NCBI GenBank assembly: GCA_021798335.1
Contig: JAJZMI010000110.1
Coordinates: 1 to 64,000, forward strand
Origin: Pseudomonadota bacterium
GTDB lineage: Bacteria; Pseudomonadota; Gammaproteobacteria; Steroidobacterales; Steroidobacteraceae
DNA length: 64,000 bases
Reading direction: 5' to 3'
The position numbers and the translations under genes are program-made. This document shows, piece after piece, positions 56,775 to 64,000 of this stretch. Position 1 is the stretch's first letter. Each line of letters starts with the position of its first letter. The notes below the pieces were generated by a model, which saw only the letters and a list, made by a program, of their open reading frames with translations, was not told the DNA's origin and did no database searches.

Positions 56775-57722
56775 ATGCGCAATCTCGAAGTCAGAATCCG
56801 CAGCATCGCGGCCTCCGCCTGGGATCTCGCGGTGGTGCCGGGGGACATCCCGCAGCTGACCAACGGCGGCATCCTCTGCAAGGCCCGATGGCTGACCGCC
56901 GATCCCGTCCGCGCGGCTTTCCCGCCGCCGCGCCCGGCCCTTCCGGGCGAGGTTGTTCCGGCGCTCGGAGTCTGCGAGGTCATCGCATCACGCAATGATG
57001 TGTTCAACGTCGGGCAACTCGTCGTGCTCGAGTGTGGCTTGAGCGAGATGTGCGTGTCCGACGGCCGGGGCGTCTGGGCGCTGCATCCGGGCCAGTCACC
57101 CGTGTCGACCGCGCTCGGTCTGCTCGGTCCGCCCGGAATGACCGCCTACTTCGCGCTCACCGACGTCGCGGCTGTGCGCGGGGGCGACACGGTGCTGGTC
57201 GGAGCCGCATCCAGTGTGCCGGGCGCCATGGCCGGGCAGGTTGCGGTGCTCAAAGGCGCGCGCGCGATTGGCATCGAGGACACGTCCGAGAAGTGCGTCT
57301 GGGCCGTACGGCACGGGGGATTCTCGGCCTGTATCAATCGGCGCAGCGAATCGCTGAATGACCGGCTCTGGCAGCTCGCACCGCAGGGCTTCGATATCTT
57401 TTTCGACACCACGGACGAATGGCTCGGGGTCCTGCTGCGCGGGCAGCACCTCGCCCCGGGTGCCCGCGTGGTGAGCTGCACACGGCCGGGATCGGGGCCG
57501 CAGGGCCGTACACCGGGACAAGGCGGAATCCGCATCGCCTATCTCGATCCGGCCGGCTACCAAGTGCGCCGGGGGGCGTTTCTGAAGGACGCGATTGCCT
57601 GGTACGGTGCGGGCCGGCTGACCTGCCGCGAGGACATCGCCGAGGGGATCGAGAGGGCGCCCGAACAGCTCGGCCGCGCCCTGCGCGGCGAGTGTTTCGG
57701 CAACCCGCTGATAAAACTCTGA
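56775..57722 (+). CDS. MDR-family NADP-dependent oxidoreductase (2-alkenal/prostaglandin reductase-like)
   Basis: 'LGLLGPPGMTAYFALTDVAAVRGGDTVLVGAASSVPGAMAGQVAVLKGARAIG' typical of CurA/PTGR MDRs; no zinc ligands apparent. Confidence 0.8.
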   Translation: MRNLEVRIRSIAASAWDLAVVPGDIPQLTNGGILCKARWLTADPVRAAFPPPRPALPGEVVPALGVCEVIASRNDVFNVGQLVVLECGLSEMCVSDGRGVWALHPGQSPVSTALGLLGPPGMTAYFALTDVAAVRGGDTVLVGAASSVPGAMAGQVAVLKGARAIGIEDTSEKCVWAVRHGGFSACINRRSESLNDRLWQLAPQGFDIFFDTTDEWLGVLLRGQHLAPGARVVSCTRPGSGPQGRTPGQGGIRIAYLDPAGYQVRRGAFLKDAIAWYGAGRLTCREDIAEGIERAPEQLGRALRGECFGNPLIKL

Positions 57723-57766
57723 CGAGCCGCGAAGGGCGATCCGGAGTGTCCCCGGCCGAGCGGCGC

Positions 57767-59023
57767 TCAGCGCCGCCGTGCCTTCGAGCGCCCGCCGCGG
57801 ACGGCGGTTTTCGCCTTGCCGGCCGGCCGTCTGCCGCCGGGACGTCTGTTGGCGACCGTCTTGTGCACTGTGGACCGGCGGGTTGCCGGCTTGGCGGCGT
57901 GCTGTTTGCCGGCCGGGCGGCGCTTGGCGGCCGTCTTGTGCACCGTGGACCGGCGGGTTGTCGGCTTGGCGGCGTGCTGTTTGCCGGTCGGGCGGCGCTT
58001 GGCGGCCGTCTTGCGTGCCGAGGACCGGCGGGCAGCCGCTTGAGCGGCCGTTCTGGCGGTGGTCCGCTTGGCGCGTGGTGTCGCTGCGCCGCGCGCGGCC
58101 TTCTTGGCGGAAACCTTTCGGGCGGGTGTTTGCCGGTCGGGCGCTGCCGTACCCGCCGGCTTTTTCGCTGGCGCGACCGTGGCGGGAGACTTCCGGGGGC
58201 GCGCAGCTCGCCGAGTACGGGCAGCGGGCGGCGTCGTGCCCGCCCCTGGTGTGCCTCTGGCCCGCTCGTGCAGCGCGATGGCGCCGCCTTGCGGATCCAG
58301 GATGTGCGCCACGCGGTCGCCGCCCGGTACCACATGCGGCTCGTGCACGATGCGGCCACCGTATGCTTTGACTGCCGCGATCGTCTCGTCCAGGGATTTC
58401 ACCTGCACGTAGCTCAGCCAGAGCGGCGGCTTGGACGGATCCTGCATGACATACATGCCGCCGATCGGCACGCCGGCGTGCTCGATGACCTGATACCGGC
58501 CACCGGCACCCATCTCGTGCACGGGCCCACGGGTCCAGCCGAACAGCTGCGCATAGAATGCCAGTGCGCCCTGCGGATCGATCGTCGCGAGCTCGTGCCA
58601 GGAGAAGTGCCCCGCGGGTTCCGCCTGCACGCCTTCCGGCGTCGGCATCGCCGGCGCGAATACCGCGAACGCCGCGCCTTGGGGATCGGAGAGCACCGCG
58701 AACCGACCGATGCCGGGGATGTCGGTCGGGGCTTTGAGGAGCTTGCCGCCGAGCCGCTGAGCCGCCTCGGCGGTCGCGTCGACGTCGGGGGCGCCGATAT
58801 AAACCAGCCAGCTCGGCGGCGTGCTCTGTTCCCGCGCCGTATCAGGCTGAGGCATCAAGCCCGCGACGCCCCATCGGCCGCTCATGTACAGCGTGTAGCC
58901 TGGCACGGTGGAGGCCTCGCTGCTCCAGGGGAAAGCGCGCGCGTAGAAATCCGCCGCGCCCTGGATGTTCGGAGTCATCAACTCGTGCCAGATGAACTTG
59001 CCTCGAAGGTCGGCTTGACTCAT
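57767..59023 (-). CDS. Two-domain VOC (glyoxalase-like) protein with long histone-H1/AlgP-like basic C-terminal tail
   Basis: Two VOC halves ('FIWHELMTPNIQGAADFYARAFPW', 'FSWHELATIDPQGALAFYAQLFGW') followed by ~150 aa Lys/Arg/Ala/Pro/Thr-rich repeats. Confidence 0.88.
   Translation of the reverse strand: MSQADLRGKFIWHELMTPNIQGAADFYARAFPWSSEASTVPGYTLYMSGRWGVAGLMPQPDTAREQSTPPSWLVYIGAPDVDATAEAAQRLGGKLLKAPTDIPGIGRFAVLSDPQGAAFAVFAPAMPTPEGVQAEPAGHFSWHELATIDPQGALAFYAQLFGWTRGPVHEMGAGGRYQVIEHAGVPIGGMYVMQDPSKPPLWLSYVQVKSLDETIAAVKAYGGRIVHEPHVVPGGDRVAHILDPQGGAIALHERARGTPGAGTTPPAARTRRAARPRKSPATVAPAKKPAGTAAPDRQTPARKVSAKKAARGAATPRAKRTTARTAAQAAARRSSARKTAAKRRPTGKQHAAKPTTRRSTVHKTAAKRRPAGKQHAAKPATRRSTVHKTVANRRPGGRRPAGKAKTAVRGGRSKARRR
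57861..58010 (-). repeat. Tandem 75-bp repeat (2 near-identical units plus degenerate flanking units) encoding the basic tail
   Basis: Units begin 57861, 57936, (partial) 58011; encode RRSTVHKTAAKRRPAGKQHAAKPAT-like 25-mers. Confidence 0.85.
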
Positions 59024-59137
59024 GGCCAGGTCCCCTTGGGTAAATCGGGCTGCGTCGCGGTTGGTGTGATTGGGCGGCACCGGTAACGGCGGCATTGTGC
59101 GCCGACACGCGCCGTTCTTCCAGGTTGGGCTCGCCGC

Positions 59138-59608
59138 TCAGATCTCGGGAGGGTCGGGTACGGCGAGCGTCGTGCCGAGGGCGACGAACGCGCCCTCGAA
59201 CCGGCCCACCGTCCGTCCGAGACTGCGCAGCTCGGCGCCGAGGGCCAGTCGCGCCCGGCCGTGCCGCTTCAGCGTGGAGAGGAAGCGGTTCCAGGACACG
59301 GCGTCGGCGCAGCGACATTCGCCTTCGAAATCAGCGCGGATCGGTTGCAGGTATTCCATGCGGTTACGCTGGATCAGCGTCTGCGCCCGCAGGCCGCCCG
59401 CGGCCAGGCGCACGTGCAGCAGACCCCAGGCAGTCAGGATCGCGACGGTGGCGGCGCTGCCGCCGAATACGGTGCCGGTGTGATTGATGTTCGGGTCGAG
59501 GGGAGCTGTCAGGCGAACGCACTCGGGGGTCGCTTCCAGCACGCGCACGCCCAGAGCCGCTGACAGCGGAATCCGTGTGTGCAGATAGCGCTCGAGGGGC
59601 TCGGTCAC
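59138..59608 (-). CDS. Thioesterase-like protein (YiiD C-terminal domain type)
   Basis: 'LTAPLDPNINHTGTVFGGSAATVAILTAWGLL' hotdog-fold pattern. Confidence 0.8.
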   Translation of the reverse strand: MTEPLERYLHTRIPLSAALGVRVLEATPECVRLTAPLDPNINHTGTVFGGSAATVAILTAWGLLHVRLAAGGLRAQTLIQRNRMEYLQPIRADFEGECRCADAVSWNRFLSTLKRHGRARLALGAELRSLGRTVGRFEGAFVALGTTLAVPDPPEI

Positions 59609-59631
59609 CGCCCGCTCCGTGTCGCCGGCGG

Positions 59632-60051
59632 CTACCAGCTGCCGGTGTTCGGCATCGATGTCCAGGGTTCGGCCGGCGCCAGCGGCGCGCCGCGCTGCAG
59701 CAGCTCGATCGAGATCTGATCCGGTGAGCGCACGAACGCCATGCGTCCGTCGCGCGGCGGCCGATTGATCGTCACACCGTGGCGCTGCAGCCGCTCGCAG
59801 GCGGCATAGATGTCGTCGACGGCATAGGCGAGATGGCCGAAGTTACGTCCACCGGTGTAGGCCTGCGGGTCCCAATTGTACGTCAGCTCCACTTGCGCCG
59901 ACTCGTCGCCCGGGGCCGCCAGGAATACCAGAGTGTAGCGTCCCTGCGGATACTCCTTGCGCGACAGCTCGGTCAGGCCGAGCGCGTCGCGGTAGAAGCG
60001 TAGCGAGGCATCCAAGTCCGTCACGCGCACCATGGTGTGCAGATATTTCAC
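59632..60051 (-). CDS. gloA: Lactoylglutathione lyase (glyoxalase I), GTG start
   Basis: 'LHTMVRVTDLDASLRFYRDALGLTELSRKEYPQGRYTLVFL', 'VELTYNW', 'GHLAYAVDDIY'. Confidence 0.9.
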   Translation of the reverse strand: MKYLHTMVRVTDLDASLRFYRDALGLTELSRKEYPQGRYTLVFLAAPGDESAQVELTYNWDPQAYTGGRNFGHLAYAVDDIYAACERLQRHGVTINRPPRDGRMAFVRSPDQISIELLQRGAPLAPAEPWTSMPNTGSW

Positions 60052-60061
60052 GGTCGCTCCT

Positions 60062-61909
60062 TCAGAACATCTCGGACGGCCCCGGCGGTTTGATGTCAAC
60101 CTCGTGGCGCGAGGCGATGAACTCGCCGGTGATCATCTCCTCGTAGCTCTGACCGGGACCGACCATCGGGTACACGCCCGCGTCCGGATCGATCATCACC
60201 TCGAGAAAGGCGGGGCCGTTGAACCGCAGAAATTCCTCGATCACGCGCGGCACGTCCTGCTTGTGCTCCAGGCGCGTGGCATAGGGGAACCCGTCGGCCT
60301 GCGCGGCGCGAATGAAGTCCTTCTTGTGCAGCGAACGGTCGCTCGCCGAGAGCCGTCCCTTGAAGAAGAGCTTCTGCCACTGTTTGACCATGCCGTCGCC
60401 GAAATTGTTGAGCACGACGATCTTGATGGGCAGGTCGTAAGTGGTGACGGTCTCGAGCTCTCCGAGGTTCATGCGAATGCTCGAGTCGCCGTCGATATCC
60501 ACCACCAGCGCCTCGGGTTGCGCCAGCTGCGCGCCGATCGCCGCGGGCAGCCCGAAGCCCATCGTGCCCATGCTGCCGGAGGTGAGCCAAAGCCGGGGAC
60601 GGCGGAAATCGCAGTACTGCGCCGCCCACATCTGATGCTGACCGACTCCGGTGGTGATGATGGCCTCGCCGCCGGTCACGGCGTTGATGTGCTCGATGAC
60701 CGAGTACGGCTGGATGAGCGGGCTCTCCCGGTCGTAGTTCATGGCGTGACGGCGCTTCAGCTCCGCCAGGTGCGCATGCCAGGGCGCGAGGTCCGCCTTG
60801 AATCCCGCGCGCAGTCCGTGCTCGATGAGGGTGCGCAGCGCCCCGGGCAGCAGCCCTACGTGGCTCCACTGGGCGCGCTTGACCTTGTTGATTTCCGCCC
60901 GATCGATGTCCAGATGCGCGATGCGGCGTGCGCCGCGCGCGAACTTGGCGGGTACGCCCGCGACCCGGTCGTCGAAGCGCGAGCCGAGGGCGATGAGGAA
61001 ATCGCAGTCATCGACCGCGTAGTTGGCGAACGCGGTTCCATGCATGCCCAGCATGCGCATCGCGAGCGGATGCTTGGTGTCGAGGGCACCGATGCCCATC
61101 AGCGTGGTCACCACAGGAATACCGAACGCGGTCGCGAACGCGGTCAGCGCCTCGGATGCATTGCCGTGGATCACGCCTCCGCCGGCATAAATCAACGGGC
61201 GGCGCGATTCCCCGAGCATCTCGAAGAAGCGGGCGGCATTGCGGGGATCGAGCTCCCGTCCCGCCAGCTCTTGCATCCGTCGACGATACCCGGGGATGGG
61301 CAGCGAGCCGCCGCCCTCGAAAAGGCCCTCCCAGTTCTGCACGTCCTTCGGCACGTCGACCACGACCGGGCCGGGCCGGCCGGTGCGTGCCAGCTCGAAC
61401 GCCGTGCGCATGGTGGCCTCGAGCCGTTGCGGCTCGGTGACCAGGAATACGTGCTTCGCGACCGAGCCCATGATCGTGGTGACCGGCGCTTCCTGGAAGG
61501 CATCGGTCCCGATCGATGCGCGTGCCACCTGTCCGCAGATGACCACGATGGGTATGGAATCGGCCATGCAGTCGCGCACGGGCGTGACCGTATTCGTCGC
61601 GCCGGGACCCGAGGTCACCAGGCATACGCCGACCCGGCCGGTGGCGCGGGCGAAGCCGGCCGCCATGAAGCCCGCTCCCTGTTCGTTGGCTGGCACGATC
61701 AGCGGGATCTGCCGGCCACCGTGGCGCTGCTGCGCCTCGTTGTACAGGAACACGGCATCATAAGTGGGCAGGATGGCGCCGCCGCTGTAGCCGAAAATCG
61801 CCTCGACGCCCTCGTCCGCCAGCACTTGCATGATCATCCGGGCCCCGGACATCTTCTGGCCGGCGAGCGGGTGAGCACTGCGGGACGGTGCGGGGGCGGT
61901 CTCGGTCAT
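60062..61909 (-). CDS. ilvB: Acetolactate synthase large subunit
   Basis: 'GVEAIFGYSGGAILPTYDA', 'SGPGATNTVTPV', 'GQVARASIGTDAFQE', 'TSGSMGTMGFGLPAAIGAQLA', ThDP 'DIDGDSSIRMN...NNFGDG'. Confidence 0.94.
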   Translation of the reverse strand: MTETAPAPSRSAHPLAGQKMSGARMIMQVLADEGVEAIFGYSGGAILPTYDAVFLYNEAQQRHGGRQIPLIVPANEQGAGFMAAGFARATGRVGVCLVTSGPGATNTVTPVRDCMADSIPIVVICGQVARASIGTDAFQEAPVTTIMGSVAKHVFLVTEPQRLEATMRTAFELARTGRPGPVVVDVPKDVQNWEGLFEGGGSLPIPGYRRRMQELAGRELDPRNAARFFEMLGESRRPLIYAGGGVIHGNASEALTAFATAFGIPVVTTLMGIGALDTKHPLAMRMLGMHGTAFANYAVDDCDFLIALGSRFDDRVAGVPAKFARGARRIAHLDIDRAEINKVKRAQWSHVGLLPGALRTLIEHGLRAGFKADLAPWHAHLAELKRRHAMNYDRESPLIQPYSVIEHINAVTGGEAIITTGVGQHQMWAAQYCDFRRPRLWLTSGSMGTMGFGLPAAIGAQLAQPEALVVDIDGDSSIRMNLGELETVTTYDLPIKIVVLNNFGDGMVKQWQKLFFKGRLSASDRSLHKKDFIRAAQADGFPYATRLEHKQDVPRVIEEFLRFNGPAFLEVMIDPDAGVYPMVGPGQSYEEMITGEFIASRHEVDIKPPGPSEMF

Positions 61910-62143
61910 GGGGGCGCTCTCATGTGGCGGCGGCAAGGTTCCGAATAGGGGAGATCCCACGAGACTATCAGGTCGGTCCTCGGGCTGAAAGTCGCCGGCG
62001 CGCCACGGACCATGGGGGCGGCTCGGGCCGCGTGCTCAGAACGGGGGGGGCGGTTCGCCCGCCGGTCCGCATGTGCGCGATTCGCCCCGGGCGGGCGCGA
62101 TCCATTATCCTTCCGGTCGTCCCCCGTTCTTGCCCGAGGGCGC

Positions 62144-62644
62144 ATGCGTCACATCATTGCCATTCTGCTGCAGAACGAAGCCGGTGCCCTGAGCCGGGTC
62201 GCGGGCATGTTCGCCTCGCGCGGCTACAACATCGAGTCGTTGTCGGTCGCCGCGACCGACGATCCGACCGTCTCGCGCCTGACGCTGGTGACCGAAGGCT
62301 CGGACGCCGTCATCCAACAGATCGTCAACCAGCTCAACAAGCTGGTCGACGTGGTCAACGTTCAGGACATGACTCGGGGCGAGCATCTCGAGCGTGAGCT
62401 GATACTGCTGAAGCTCAAGGTGCGCCCCGAGCAGATCGACGCGGTGAGGGGCCATGTGGTGCGCACGGGGGGACGCGTGCTCGACCCGGCCGCCGACGGA
62501 TTCATCGTGGAGCTGACCGCGAGCGAGGCGGAGATCAACGCGTTCACGACGGAACTCGCGCGCGGCGCGGAACTGCTTGAGGTCGTCCGCAGCGGCGCGC
62601 TCGGCATCGAGCGCAACCAGCGCCCCATGCGCATGGTGCGCTGA
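62144..62644 (+). CDS. ilvH: Acetolactate synthase small (regulatory) subunit
   Basis: 'RHIIAILLQNEAGALSRVAGMFASRGYNIESLSVAATDDPTVSRLTLVTEG' ACT domain. Confidence 0.95.
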   Translation: MRHIIAILLQNEAGALSRVAGMFASRGYNIESLSVAATDDPTVSRLTLVTEGSDAVIQQIVNQLNKLVDVVNVQDMTRGEHLERELILLKLKVRPEQIDAVRGHVVRTGGRVLDPAADGFIVELTASEAEINAFTTELARGAELLEVVRSGALGIERNQRPMRMVR

Positions 62645-62663
62645 GCACCGCGGCGCCGGTGGA

Positions 62664-64000
<1,337 letters not shown>

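Overview
High-GC (probably gammaproteobacterial) chromosomal window. I see no rRNA, tRNA, CRISPR array or transposase. Most of it is core genome: spoT(3' part)-ridA-recG-ubiA, a ClC channel gene, dgkA, a bioBFHCD operon, a cytochrome c oxidase cluster (coxB-coxA-small ORF-coxC-SURF1-ctaB), gloB-uvrD-trkA-trkH, mnmG-pyrF, an ABC exporter, ilvA, a VOC/thioesterase group, ilvB and ilvH, PII, and a truncated FAD oxidoreductase. The accessory part is about 17.8-41.2 kb, an alpha-glucan utilization locus: LacI regulator, GH13 alpha-glucosidase, TonB receptor, two flavin-dependent 'tryptophan' halogenases, a GH31, three tandem CBM34-like/GH13 neopullulanase-like enzymes, a six-hairpin glycosidase and an MFS sugar transporter. 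Main observations: (i) a 15-bp element CCGCATACGTATTCA occurs four times, only in the divergent promoter regions of this locus; (ii) two halogenases with intact catalytic motifs sit inside the glucan locus; (iii) two GH13 genes share an apparently perfect ~1.82 kb direct repeat joined to divergent N-termini and different export signals (gene-conversion mosaic); (iv) all three tandem GH13 enzymes have Gln in place of the near-invariant His of region IV; (v) a two-domain VOC protein carries a long histone-H1/AlgP-like basic tail built on 75-bp repeats; (vi) ilvB and ilvH are divergent rather than in one operon; (vii) an unlisted 47-aa zinc-ribbon micro-ORF. All homology statements come from reading motifs by eye; no searches were run.
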